DNA of 64,000 bases from assembly GCA_022750435.1 (NCBI GenBank), contig JAKIVS010000001.1:1-64000 (forward strand), in the 5' to 3' direction. The DNA is from Thermoplasmata archaeon. GTDB lineage: Archaea > Thermoplasmatota > Thermoplasmata > Lutacidiplasmatales > UBA184. Under the pieces are notes generated by a model. It worked only from the letters and a program-made list of their open reading frames with translations, was not told where the DNA came from and ran no database searches. Positions 52,884 to 61,370 of this stretch are shown piece after piece (position 1 is the first letter of the stretch; each line of letters opens with the position of its first letter). Both the position numbers and the translations under genes were made by a program.

Positions 52884-54078
52884 ACGGCCTCTGAGAGCGC
52901 TGTTCGCCGGCGCGAGCATGGAGCCCGACTGGGAAGGGGGCGAGCCGGTCTTCGCCGGGCTCCTCGAACGCGGGTTCCGGGAGATGGGGGTCCAGGTTGA
53001 GCGCGAGGGAACTCGACGCGGGCTCCTCGGGTTCGCGGCGCTCGCCGTCGTACCGTATGACGTGGAACCGTACCGGTTGATGCGGTACCGTCGACGCCTT
53101 CGCGCCTCTCGCCCCGACGTGGTTCTCGCGTTCTACGACTACGATTGTGCGCTCATCGTGGCCGCGCACCAGGAGGGGATCCCGGTCGTCGCCTGCACGC
53201 AGATCTACTGGCCGACCTGCCCGATCGGCACGCATTACATCGAGGGCCAAGGCGTGTGCTACGAGCCGGGGCTCGCCAAGTGCGTCCGCCACGCCGCCCG
53301 TTCTCCCGTCTCCCCGAACCTGGGGATTCCGACCCCGGGCCTGCCTCCGCCTCTCGGACTTGTGCTCTACTCGAAAGTGCGGCTTCGCCGACCCGCGCTC
53401 TCCCTCGCTGATGCGATCGTCGCAAACAGCGAGTTCATGGCCGGGGTCTTGCGGAGAGGTGGATACGACAAGGTCCACGCCATCCACAACGGCGTCGATG
53501 TCGGCCTGTTCAACCCGGCACCGTGGCGGGAGTCCACCCGCCAGGTCCTCTACCCCGTTGCGCGCTCGGGGCAGGAGCGGAAAGGGTTCCCCCACTTTGC
53601 CGAGCTGGCGAAAACGATCCGGGCGGAGGATCCTTCGGTCCGGTTCAAGGTCTTGAATCACCAGGGCGACGAGCTCCTCGACGGAGCGCCGTATCTGAGC
53701 CGGACGGAACTCGCCGCCGAGTTCCAGCGGAGCTACATGGCGGTGGTCCCCGGTTTGTGGGACGAGCCGTTCGGCCTGGTGGCCGCCGAAGCGATGGCGT
53801 CCGGTCGACCCGTCGTGGCGTACGCGGCTGGAGGGTTGACGGAGATCATTGAGGACGGCGTCTCGGGAATTCTCGTCCCGAGGGGCGATGTCCAGGCCCT
53901 CACCGCAGCCGTACGGGTACTCTTGCGCGACCCCGAGCGGGCGCGCCGGTTGGGAGAGGGCGCCCGGGCTCGGGTGGAGGCGATGTTCTCCTATCAACGC
54001 ACGGCGGCCGGGTACTATGCTCTCATCCAGAAGCTCTTGAACAAGGGAGTCCCACCGAGCCTCCCGACCGCCGGTTGA
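52876..54078 (+). CDS. GT4 family glycosyltransferase
   Basis: 400 residues, GT-B fold. The N-terminal domain carries VVLAFYDYDCALIVAAHQEG and an unusual Cys cluster (VACTQIYWPTCPIGTHY, then GVCYEPGLAKCVRHA). The GT4 core has IHNGVDVGLFNP near 195, RSGQERKGFPHFAEL, and the nucleotide-sugar motif GLWDEPFGLVAAEAMASGRPVVAY near 292 with the EPFGxxxxE acid. It builds a glycan on a lipid or protein carrier in the cytosol. It overlaps the GT39 stop by 8 nt and ends the operon. Confidence 0.92.
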   Translation: MGERPLRALFAGASMEPDWEGGEPVFAGLLERGFREMGVQVEREGTRRGLLGFAALAVVPYDVEPYRLMRYRRRLRASRPDVVLAFYDYDCALIVAAHQEGIPVVACTQIYWPTCPIGTHYIEGQGVCYEPGLAKCVRHAARSPVSPNLGIPTPGLPPPLGLVLYSKVRLRRPALSLADAIVANSEFMAGVLRRGGYDKVHAIHNGVDVGLFNPAPWRESTRQVLYPVARSGQERKGFPHFAELAKTIRAEDPSVRFKVLNHQGDELLDGAPYLSRTELAAEFQRSYMAVVPGLWDEPFGLVAAEAMASGRPVVAYAAGGLTEIIEDGVSGILVPRGDVQALTAAVRVLLRDPERARRLGEGARARVEAMFSYQRTAAGYYALIQKLLNKGVPPSLPTAG

Positions 54079-54197
54079 GCCACCGGGGCACCCCCGCGTG
54101 TGCCGAAGCGGGGAGTCCCGAACCGATCGCGAGTCGGAAACTCGAGGTGCCTCCGCGGAGGAGGGGGCCCCCGAACTTTCCCGGAGAGAGGGGAGGG

Positions 54198-55112
54198 TCA
54201 GTGCGCCGCGAACCGGTGGTGCAAACGGAGCATGAGCCCCATCGGAAGGTACCGGCGCAGGTTCGTGCGGTTGACGAGGAACACGCCCCAGAGGGTGAGG
54301 AACATAGGGCCGACGGCGCGGCCCAGGCGCATCTTCGAGCGCATGTCGTACTTGTAATCGACTGCAACCTCGGTGAGTACGGCCCCGTACTGCTTCGCGT
54401 GGAACATCAGGTCGAGGTCGAACACCCAGTTGGTGACGACGATGTCGCGAACCGCCATCTGGGCCAGCTCGCGAGTGTAGACCTTGAACCCGCACTCGGC
54501 GTCTCGGACCGGGAGGTCGAGCATCACCTTGACCATCGCGTGCCAGACGTCGCTCGCCAGCTTCTTCGTCCACGGCTCGCCGACCTCGACCCGGCTCCGG
54601 TCCAGTCGCCGGGAGGCGACGACCACCTGCGGCTTCTCGAGCGCCATCCGGAGGAGACGGGCGACTTCGTAGCCCGGGACGCTGCCGTCGGCGTCGGCGA
54701 GGGCGACGATCGGGAGCTTCGCCTCGCGGAACCCTTCGAGGATGGCGCGTCCCTTCCCCATGCGGGTGCGGGAACGAATCCCCCGGACCCCTTGGGAGGC
54801 GAACTCCTCGACAATCTCCCAGGTTCGGTCCTCGCCGCTGACGGAGACGATGACCTCGAACGGCACCCCAAGGGAACGGAGCGCCGGGAGGTAGCTCACG
54901 AGAGTCGGGCGGAGTCGATGCTCTTCGTTGTAGGCGGGAATGACGAGCGAGATTCCAGACGGAACGACGTACTCGGGTCGCTCGACCGACGCCTCCCCTT
55001 CGACGGGTCGGGACGGCGTTTCTCGGATCCGAGCCGGCGCGTAGGAGCCGGTGGAATCGAGCAAGCTCTCGGAAGAAGGGACCACCACCGCGGAGCCGGC
55101 GGTGCTGGTCAT
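54198..55112 (-). CDS. GT2 polyprenyl-phosphate sugar synthase (DPM1-like)
   Basis: 304 residues. GT-A motifs are SLVIPAYNEEHRL near residue 55, VIVSVSGEDRTWEI, RMGKGRAILEGF near 115, ALADADGSVPGYEV near 132 (metal-binding DxD), and RDAECGFKVYTRELA near 197 with the QD/AE-G-F acceptor motif of dolichyl-phosphate glucose/mannose synthases. No multi-helix C-terminal domain. It would charge polyprenyl phosphate with a sugar for the GT39 enzyme. ATG 55112 is preceded by GGAGGT and overlaps the stop of a 22-codon leader ORF. Confidence 0.88.
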   Translation of the reverse strand: MTSTAGSAVVVPSSESLLDSTGSYAPARIRETPSRPVEGEASVERPEYVVPSGISLVIPAYNEEHRLRPTLVSYLPALRSLGVPFEVIVSVSGEDRTWEIVEEFASQGVRGIRSRTRMGKGRAILEGFREAKLPIVALADADGSVPGYEVARLLRMALEKPQVVVASRRLDRSRVEVGEPWTKKLASDVWHAMVKVMLDLPVRDAECGFKVYTRELAQMAVRDIVVTNWVFDLDLMFHAKQYGAVLTEVAVDYKYDMRSKMRLGRAVGPMFLTLWGVFLVNRTNLRRYLPMGLMLRLHHRFAAH

Positions 55113-55177
55113 CGGACCTCCTTCGGGCGCGCAGGACGCTCTTCCGCGAGGCGCGCAGGGGGCTGAATTCGTGACAT
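55109..55177 (-). CDS. 22-codon leader ORF coupled to the GT2 gene
   Basis: ATG 55177 starts MSRIQPPARLAEERPARP and ends at a TGA that overlaps the GT2 ATG (ATGA). The TATA box at 55229-55236 predicts a transcript beginning near 55205, upstream of this ORF, and the GT2 ribosome-binding sequence GGAGGT lies within it. It may act by translational coupling rather than as a protein. Confidence 0.4.
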   Translation of the reverse strand: MSRIQPPARLAEERPARPKEVR

Positions 55178-55228
55178 GAGTTTCCCGACCTCGCTGTCGG
55201 CTCGGGAAAAGGGCGTAAAATTGTCGGC

Positions 55229-55236
55229 TTATAAAG
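55229..55236 (-). promoter_or_regulatory. TATA box of the GT2 (54198) gene
   Basis: The minus strand reads GGCTTTATAAGCC, a palindromic TATA element. It lies about 120 nt from the GT2 start, so this mRNA has an unusually long leader for this genome. Confidence 0.6.
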
Positions 55237-55359
55237 CCAGAGCCGCGGCCACACCCGCCGGCCGATTTTGAGACGAACGACCTCCAATCCGGGCCTCCCG
55301 GCCGTCGGCCGGAGGCCAACGTACGTCGAGGCCGATCCCGGAAGGCTCCACCCTTCGGT

Positions 55360-56253
55360 TCACGGGACCGGAGCCGTGTTGTTGCGGGTTCGGGGACCCG
55401 GGTCCTCCCCTGCGGGAGCCGAAGTCATGGGGGTCGAACCGGCACCTGGGGGGCGGTGGAACTCCCGCCAGACACGCAGGATCGCGATGAACTGCTGGGC
55501 CGCGACCTTTCCGATCAGCGATCGCGACGCGACCTTGCTCTTGCCAAGGAGCCGGGCTCGATGACGGATGGGGATCTCGGCAAAGGAGTGTCCCTCCGCC
55601 CGCCACCGCACCATGAACTCGTTCCAGAAGCTGCCGTTCATGTAGCGGGTTCGGGAGGCAACGTCCCGGATCGTCTCGGTCCGTCCCGCCCGGAGCGAGG
55701 TCGTCGGGTCGTGCGCCGCATGTTGGAAGAAGAGGAAGAGAACCCCGCGGAATCCGATGGAGATGGCGATGCGCACGAACGGGTCCGCCCGTTCGGTGCG
55801 CCAGCCTAAGGCGAGCTCCTTCCCACTCTCCAGGACGGCGAGCAGAACGGGGAGGTCCCGCGGGTCGTACTGGCCGTCGGCATCGACGAAGGCCAGCCAG
55901 GGCGATCGTGCGTTCGCAATGCCGACCTTGAGAGAGCCACCGAACCCTTGCGAGCGGGAGTTCCGAACGACCCGCAGGGGGAGCTCCTCGCGGAGTCGTT
56001 CGAGCACGGCGGGGGTGCTGTCCGTACTCGCGTCGTCAACGACGAGGATCTCCATCGCAACGTCCCGGGGCCGCAGCTTCCACCATTCGCGGAGTACCGT
56101 GGAGAGGGTCTCCGCCTCGTTGTGGCTCGGGACGACGAGGGTGAGCGCGTCCACCCGGACCTCGGGCGACCTAGAAAGGGGAACCCGGTGCCCGAGCATC
56201 GAGGCTCCAGAGCCCGCCGGCAACGTGGGGGGGCCCGAGTTCTGCCCGTTCAT
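55360..56253 (-). CDS. GT2 family glycosyltransferase
   Basis: 297 residues. LTLVVPSHNEAETLSTVL is near residue 38, ILVVDDASTDSTPAVL near 69, SQGFGGSLKVGIANA near 100, and AFVDADGQYDPRDLP near 120 with the metal-binding DxD. A hydrophobic segment (about 160-178, VRIAISIGFRGVLFLFF) suggests membrane contact. It resembles polyprenyl-phosphate glycosyltransferases of the DPM/GtrB type. ATG 56253 starts MNGQNSGPP. It lies 247 nt upstream of the other GT2 gene on the same strand, but that gene has its own TATA box. Confidence 0.88.
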   Translation of the reverse strand: MNGQNSGPPTLPAGSGASMLGHRVPLSRSPEVRVDALTLVVPSHNEAETLSTVLREWWKLRPRDVAMEILVVDDASTDSTPAVLERLREELPLRVVRNSRSQGFGGSLKVGIANARSPWLAFVDADGQYDPRDLPVLLAVLESGKELALGWRTERADPFVRIAISIGFRGVLFLFFQHAAHDPTTSLRAGRTETIRDVASRTRYMNGSFWNEFMVRWRAEGHSFAEIPIRHRARLLGKSKVASRSLIGKVAAQQFIAILRVWREFHRPPGAGSTPMTSAPAGEDPGPRTRNNTAPVP

Positions 56254-56474
56254 GGCGTCAACCCGCTCCGCAATCGCGGCCGGTACGGGCCGCTACCCTT
56301 GGTACGGTATTAAGACTCGGTCCCCGCCCCACCGCCGACGGTTCGCTGCGACGTCCGGACGAGCATCGCGTGGGACCCGATGGCGCATTTGATAACGGGG
56401 CGCGACCGTACTACGGTTCGGGAAGCGCGCGGCGCGCGCTCGCGCCGAGTTTTTGCAACGGACCAGGTTCGAGG

Positions 56475-57398
56475 ATGCGGGTTCTGGTGACCGGAAGCAG
56501 CGGACTCGTCGGCGTACCTCTGTGCGACGCCCTCCGAACCTCCGGGCATCGGGTGGACGAGTTCGACCTCCGACCTCCCCCCGGGCGGGCTCCCTCCGAG
56601 CCCTTCGAGGCCCAGGACATCCGAGATTCGGGGGCCGTGGAGAGCGCGATCACCGGGGTCGACGGAGTCGTGCATCTGGCCGCGGTCGCCCGTTGCGGTG
56701 CGGCCGAGGCGGAGCCCGAGCTCGCGCGTTCGGTGAATGTGGGAGGCACACGCACGCTCCTCTCGGCGCTCCAGTCGAACGAGCGGACTCCCTGGCTCCT
56801 CTTCGCCAGCAGCCGGGAGGTGTACGGGGACGTGCGCGCGGTTCCGGTGCCGGAGACCTCGCCGCTCCAGCCGAAGGCCGTGTACGGTCGGACGAAGGCG
56901 GACGCGGAGGCCGAGATCCAACGCTCCCGGGACGCGGTCCCGCGTTCCGTCTCGATCCTTCGGTTCACGAATCTCTACGGGAGCCCCTGGGACTATCCGG
57001 ATCGCGTGATTCCGGCGTTCCTTCGCCGGGCGAAGAGCGGCGCGCCGCTGGAGGTCCGCGGTCCGGACCAGGTCCTCGATTTCCTGGACGTGCGCGACGC
57101 CGTTCGGGCGGTCGTCCGCGCGGTGACGCTCCTCGCGTCTTCGGTGGACGACCTGGGTACGACGAATGTGGCGAGCGGACGCGCGTGCACCCTTCGGGCG
57201 CTGGCCGACCAGGTCGTCGAGCTGACGGGCTCCCCGTCGCCGATCCACGAGGTCGCTCCGGCGGCCTGGACCCCGTCGATCTTCGTCGCCGACATTGCAC
57301 GGGCGCGACGTACCCTCGGATGGGAGCCGACGATCCCGCTCCCGCGCGGTCTCGCGGACCTCTCGGCCGCGTTCGACACCCTTCGGCCGGTGCCCTAG
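56475..57398 (+). CDS. NAD-dependent sugar-nucleotide epimerase/dehydratase
   Basis: 307 residues, extended SDR. MRVLVTGSSGLVGVPLCDAL binds NAD, VVHLAAVARCG is near 65, the Ser of the catalytic triad lies in LLFASSREVYGD near 107, and YxxxK is YGRTKADAE near 135. RFTNLYGSPWDYPDRVIPAF and FLDVRDAVRAVV are typical of GalE/UDP-sugar epimerases. The substrate is probably a UDP- or dTDP-sugar for the nearby transferases. ATG 56475 was chosen by the Rossmann start; the ORF-track start at 56370 adds a basic, non-homologous stretch. Confidence 0.9.
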   Translation: MRVLVTGSSGLVGVPLCDALRTSGHRVDEFDLRPPPGRAPSEPFEAQDIRDSGAVESAITGVDGVVHLAAVARCGAAEAEPELARSVNVGGTRTLLSALQSNERTPWLLFASSREVYGDVRAVPVPETSPLQPKAVYGRTKADAEAEIQRSRDAVPRSVSILRFTNLYGSPWDYPDRVIPAFLRRAKSGAPLEVRGPDQVLDFLDVRDAVRAVVRAVTLLASSVDDLGTTNVASGRACTLRALADQVVELTGSPSPIHEVAPAAWTPSIFVADIARARRTLGWEPTIPLPRGLADLSAAFDTLRPVP

Positions 57399-57438
57399 GC
57401 TCCGTCGCGAGGGTTCGCCGCCCGATTCCGGGGACGTT

Positions 57439-58743
57439 CTATCCGGAGTCGCTTGCCCCGGCGACGCCGCGGACCTGGAGGCCGGCCCGAGTCGGATTGA
57501 CGATCGGTTGGTCGAACCCGGAGAGCTCTCCCCCGACGATCCGGACGTTGGTGATCGTTCCCCCACCGCCAAAGCCGAAGCCAAACTTCTGCGAGGAGCC
57601 GGTCGTGTCGTGCGACTTGCAGTTCTCGAAGGTGACCCGGTCCGTGCGGGTCCCCTGCGTGGCCGCGACGCCGATCCCGGAGGCGTTGACGAATTTCAAG
57701 CCGCGACCGCAGTTCGTGGCGACGCAGTTTCGGACGGTGATGTCGGAGATGTCCTCCGTCTGGCTCCCCCCGTCCCCCACTAGGATCCCGATCCCGTTGC
57801 AATCCTCGGCGACACAATCGGAGACGACCGCGTGCGAGGCGATGCACGAGACCAGGTCGCAGCACCGGCCCCCGGTGACGTTCCCGATCTGCACGTTGAC
57901 CGCGTGGTTCACGTCGAGGCCATCGGCCAGGCCGTCCGAAGGGATTGGGATCATGTTCCCGAGGCGCAGGTTGTTGCACTTCACCCCGTCGATGTTGCCC
58001 GCGCCCAGAGCGCCGAAGATGCGGACCAGGCCGGACATCTTCTGGATCCCGCCACCGTCCATGGCGCAGTCGTGGACGCTGATTCCACCGACCGGCCCGG
58101 CCGCCCCGCTCGAGAGGATGGCGACGGGGGCGAGCGGGACGGAGGCGGTGAGACCGCCCGGCGGAGTCACCACGCCGGAGATGTCGACCTGGGACCAATC
58201 GATCAGACGGATCACGGTCGAGTCGTGGGTCACCGTCTGACCTCGGAAGGTGAGGTTGCGGCCCCCAGTGGTGCCCTGCGGGTTGCCGTTGATCAGGAAT
58301 TTGCCCGGGGACTGGGCAAAGTTCGCGACGTCGCACTGCCAGTCAAAGAGGACATCGGAGCACCCGTTCAGGAGAAATCCGAACCCACCGAACCCCGCCG
58401 ACCGGCCTCCGTCGAACCGGACCTTCCCGGTGAAGCTCAGGTTGTTCTTCCCCCCGGCTTGGAACATGTTGACGTTCGCGCCCAGGGTCAGCGCGGCGTC
58501 GTCGAACTCGATGTGAACATTCGGGGCCAGATTCGTGGGGGCGGTGACCGTGAACGCTCCGCGAATCACGATCTTCGCGGCCCCGGAGCGAACCGCCTCG
58601 AGGAAGCCATTGGTCCCACTGGGGGAATTGCCGGGTCCGAAGTCGACGCCGTTCCCGGGTCCCGCCGCGGCAACCACGACGGTTCGGCCGCGCGCCGCGG
58701 GCGTCGGGGGTGCCGGAGGCGCGGAGACCGGGTCGTTCGTCAC
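57439..58743 (-). CDS. Right-handed beta-helix protein without a signal peptide
   Basis: 434 residues from GTG 58743. After a Pro/Ala-rich start come two dozen short beta repeats with pectate-lyase-like turns (NNLSFTGKVRFDGG, DVLFDWQCDVANF, VSDCVAEDCNGIGIL, DITVRNCVATNCGRGLKF). The C-terminus is GFGGGGTITNVRIVGGEL. Several Cys-Asn ladders are seen. A CTTTATCGG TATA-like box about 38 nt upstream supports this start, and the sequence after GTG has no hydrophobic signal helix. It might bind or cleave polysaccharide, but with no export signal its place in the cell is unclear. Confidence 0.72.
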   Translation of the reverse strand: MTNDPVSAPPAPPTPAARGRTVVVAAAGPGNGVDFGPGNSPSGTNGFLEAVRSGAAKIVIRGAFTVTAPTNLAPNVHIEFDDAALTLGANVNMFQAGGKNNLSFTGKVRFDGGRSAGFGGFGFLLNGCSDVLFDWQCDVANFAQSPGKFLINGNPQGTTGGRNLTFRGQTVTHDSTVIRLIDWSQVDISGVVTPPGGLTASVPLAPVAILSSGAAGPVGGISVHDCAMDGGGIQKMSGLVRIFGALGAGNIDGVKCNNLRLGNMIPIPSDGLADGLDVNHAVNVQIGNVTGGRCCDLVSCIASHAVVSDCVAEDCNGIGILVGDGGSQTEDISDITVRNCVATNCGRGLKFVNASGIGVAATQGTRTDRVTFENCKSHDTTGSSQKFGFGFGGGGTITNVRIVGGELSGFDQPIVNPTRAGLQVRGVAGASDSG

Positions 58744-58864
58744 GAATGTGCCCTCGGGAAGATACGGACGTTCGACCGCCGATAAAGAGGACGAGTCCCT
58801 GTTCCGAGTCGCGAGGTGGCGTCCCAGCGGGTGGCGCCGGCTCGCGAGAACGCGACCGTTCTGC

Positions 58865-60355
58865 CTAGTCCACGTCCGTCTCGGTGAGGTTCGGGTTCGG
58901 GGGGCCCGTGTTCCATACGGACGCCGAGAAGTTGGTCGCGCTTTCGTAGCTCCCCGCGGCGAGCTCGGCCGGCGACATGGGGTAGGAGGCGGCGGTGGCA
59001 TTCGAGGGGAAGAAGACCGGGGGTCGGGCGGTCGCGTTGAAATTGAAGTATCCGAACGGCAGGGGAGCGTGACAGTCGCGCTCGGTGATGCATCCCAGGT
59101 TCAACCGCCACTCGACAAAGTGGAGGAGCGATTCGAAGTATCCGAGGGAGTGGACGATCAGGCCGGCGGGGGTGTAGGGGCTGATCACGAGGAGCGGGAC
59201 CCGGAAGCTGAGTCCGAGCGGGTCGACGTACGGGGGGGCGACGTGGTCGTAGAACCCCCCGTAGTCGTCCCAGCAGACGAACACGGCGGTCGAGCCCCAG
59301 TCCGGGGAGGCTTCGACCGCGTCGACGACGTTGGAGATGAACGATTCGCCGTAGGTGAGATTGTCGGGCGGGTGGTCGGAGAAGGAATTCCCCGGGATCA
59401 CCCAGGAGATGTCCGGTAGGCTCCCGGACGACGCCGCGGCGAAGAAGTCCGAGCGCGGCTCGAAGTGCGACACGTACCAGCCGGTGTACGATTCGGCGCG
59501 CGCCGCGAGGGGGTTGAAGTTGTTGTAGGCGGAGACTCCGCCGGACGGGGCGTTGATCGCGGTCTGGTAGCTGGGGAGGGCCCAGTCGTAGTAGTTCCAG
59601 CTGACCGAGGGCGAGGCGTTCAGCAGGTCCTGGACCGTCTCGGTGGTGTTCGCCTCGTTGAGGTACGTGTGCTGGTAGGTCGTCGTGTCGAATCCGTGGA
59701 GGATCGTGACGGGCGGGGCCTGACCGGCGAGGAGGTACCAGTGGTTCGGGAGCGAGTACGAGAGGGCGGAGGAGAAGAAATCGTCGCCCAGAGCATACTC
59801 CTGCGCGAGGTCCCAGGCGATGGGAAGTTCGGTGCCGTTGTAGTAGCCGAACGGCTCCGACCCGTCGTTCTCCGCCGTGTAGAATCCGTCCATCCGACCG
59901 CCGTCGATCGCTTCGACCGAGGAGTTGTAGACGTGGGGCATGTCCGGGATGGTGAGGTTCGCCAGGGTGTACGGGTACGGGCGAATGCAGCCGCGGGAGA
60001 GGTTCGTGTCGTTGTACGGAATGCACGTTCCGGCCGGGATCCCGTTGGCGACCATCGGACAGTTGGGTCCGACGGACGGGCAATAGCTTCCGAAGAAATT
60101 GTCGAACGCGTGGTTCTCCATCATCAGGATGACGATGTGCTGGATGGGGGTGTCCGACGGCCCCCACGGCGGCGGCTTCTCGTTCGCCGTCTCGACGACC
60201 ACCAGCGGCACCGAAATCGAGACCACGACGATGGCCACGAGGAGGATCGCCTCGACCGGGCCGGAGCGACCCGCGCGACTCGGCGGCGCACGCCGGGAGC
60301 TGGGTGTGGCTCCCGACTCTGTCGCAACGGTCAAGTCGGGCGACGCGCCGTTCAC
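58865..60355 (-). CDS. Secreted phosphoesterase (PF04185), copy 2
   Basis: 496 residues. A basic N-terminus and a signal-anchor helix at about 35-53 ([19 protein letters not shown]), then [19 protein letters not shown] near 75, [14 protein letters not shown] near 195, [30 protein letters not shown] near 350, and [14 protein letters not shown]. It is clearly paralogous to the copy at 43540 along its whole length, including the PNHWYL and TERDCHA/TKRDCAA segments. GTG 60355 is the likely start with a weak GCTATCT box about 27 nt upstream. It faces the same direction as galU 94 nt upstream. Confidence 0.87.
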   Translation of the reverse strand: MNGASPDLTVATESGATPSSRRAPPSRAGRSGPVEAILLVAIVVVSISVPLVVVETANEKPPPWGPSDTPIQHIVILMMENHAFDNFFGSYCPSVGPNCPMVANGIPAGTCIPYNDTNLSRGCIRPYPYTLANLTIPDMPHVYNSSVEAIDGGRMDGFYTAENDGSEPFGYYNGTELPIAWDLAQEYALGDDFFSSALSYSLPNHWYLLAGQAPPVTILHGFDTTTYQHTYLNEANTTETVQDLLNASPSVSWNYYDWALPSYQTAINAPSGGVSAYNNFNPLAARAESYTGWYVSHFEPRSDFFAAASSGSLPDISWVIPGNSFSDHPPDNLTYGESFISNVVDAVEASPDWGSTAVFVCWDDYGGFYDHVAPPYVDPLGLSFRVPLLVISPYTPAGLIVHSLGYFESLLHFVEWRLNLGCITERDCHAPLPFGYFNFNATARPPVFFPSNATAASYPMSPAELAAGSYESATNFSASVWNTGPPNPNLTETDVD

Positions 60356-60448
60356 GGGAGGGCGAGCGCCCCCCGGCAGATAGCGGGGCGGGCCCGGGGG
60401 TGCGAGCCCCCGTACGAGCTCCGGGCGCGAGAGCGCCGCGGAGCGGGT

Positions 60449-61345
60449 TCAGTCGCTGCGGACCAACTCGGACGGGCGTCGCGAGAGCGGTCGGAGTCCC
60501 GCGGCCTGGCCCAGTTCCTCGGCGAGGAACGAGCGGAGGCGCTCCCCGTGCTCGGGGTCGCGCAGGGCGAACTCGATGTTCGTCTTCAGCCAGAGGAACC
60601 GGTCCCCGATGTCGTAGCGGGTCCCCTCGAACGTCATCGCGTAGAGCTTCTCGTGCTCAAGGAGTCGCTTGAGGGCGTCCGTCAGCTGCACCTCCCCATT
60701 CCGACCCGGCGGGGTCTTCCGGAGGCACTCGAAGATCGTCGGCGTCAGCCAGTAGGCGCCCGTGATGCCGTAGCGGCTGGGAGCCTCGGCGAGCGAGGGC
60801 TTCTCGACCAGCGAGTGCACCTCGATGACGCCCGGCGAGACCTCGTCGCCGGCGACGATGCCGTAGTCGGAGACCTTGGAGTCGGGAACGACGTCGACGG
60901 CGACGACGCTCGACTTTCCTCCGAGCGCCACGAACTTGTCGTGGAGCTGGCGGAGAAGAGGCACATCGCAGATGTTGATCGTGTCGCCGAGGAGGACGCC
61001 GAACGCCTCGTCGCCCACGTGACGCGCCGCGCACAGGACCGCGTCCCCGAGCCCCTTCGGGCGCCGCTGGCGCACGAAGAAGATGTTCGCCCGCTGGGAG
61101 AGCTCATCGAGGCGACCGAGGGCCCGGTGGTCCCCGTGCTCGGGGCTGTAATCGAAGTGGTCCTCGACGGCGCGCTTCGCGCGCCCCGTGACGATCAGGA
61201 TGTCGTCGCAGCCGGAATCGACGGCCTCTTCGACAACGTACTGGATAATCGGCCGGTCGAGGACGGGGAGCATCTCCTTCGGCATGCTCTTGGTCGCCGG
61301 GAGGAACCGCAGCCCAAGGCCCGCCGCCGGGATCACTACCTTCAT
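60449..61345 (-). CDS. galU: UTP-glucose-1-phosphate uridylyltransferase
   Basis: 298 residues. MKVVIPAAGLGLRFLPATKSMPKEMLPVLDRP is the GalU signature with the nucleotide-binding GxGxR-like loop (GLGLRFLP) and metal site; QRRPKGLGDAVLCA is near 100, LLGDTIN near 128, and GITGAYWLTPTIFE near 200. It makes UDP-glucose from UTP and glucose 1-phosphate, feeding Ugd and Uxs upstream in the same operon and the glycosyltransferases of the locus. ATG 61345 was chosen; it starts 25 nt after the ugd stop. Confidence 0.95.
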   Translation of the reverse strand: MKVVIPAAGLGLRFLPATKSMPKEMLPVLDRPIIQYVVEEAVDSGCDDILIVTGRAKRAVEDHFDYSPEHGDHRALGRLDELSQRANIFFVRQRRPKGLGDAVLCAARHVGDEAFGVLLGDTINICDVPLLRQLHDKFVALGGKSSVVAVDVVPDSKVSDYGIVAGDEVSPGVIEVHSLVEKPSLAEAPSRYGITGAYWLTPTIFECLRKTPPGRNGEVQLTDALKRLLEHEKLYAMTFEGTRYDIGDRFLWLKTNIEFALRDPEHGERLRSFLAEELGQAAGLRPLSRRPSELVRSD

Positions 61346-61370
61346 GTTCGACTTTCCTCCTGCTTGCTCG

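Noticed and set aside
54079-54197. Intrinsic terminator between convergent GT4 and GT2 genes
   Set aside because: No poly-T run or stable hairpin is visible in the 119-nt gap.
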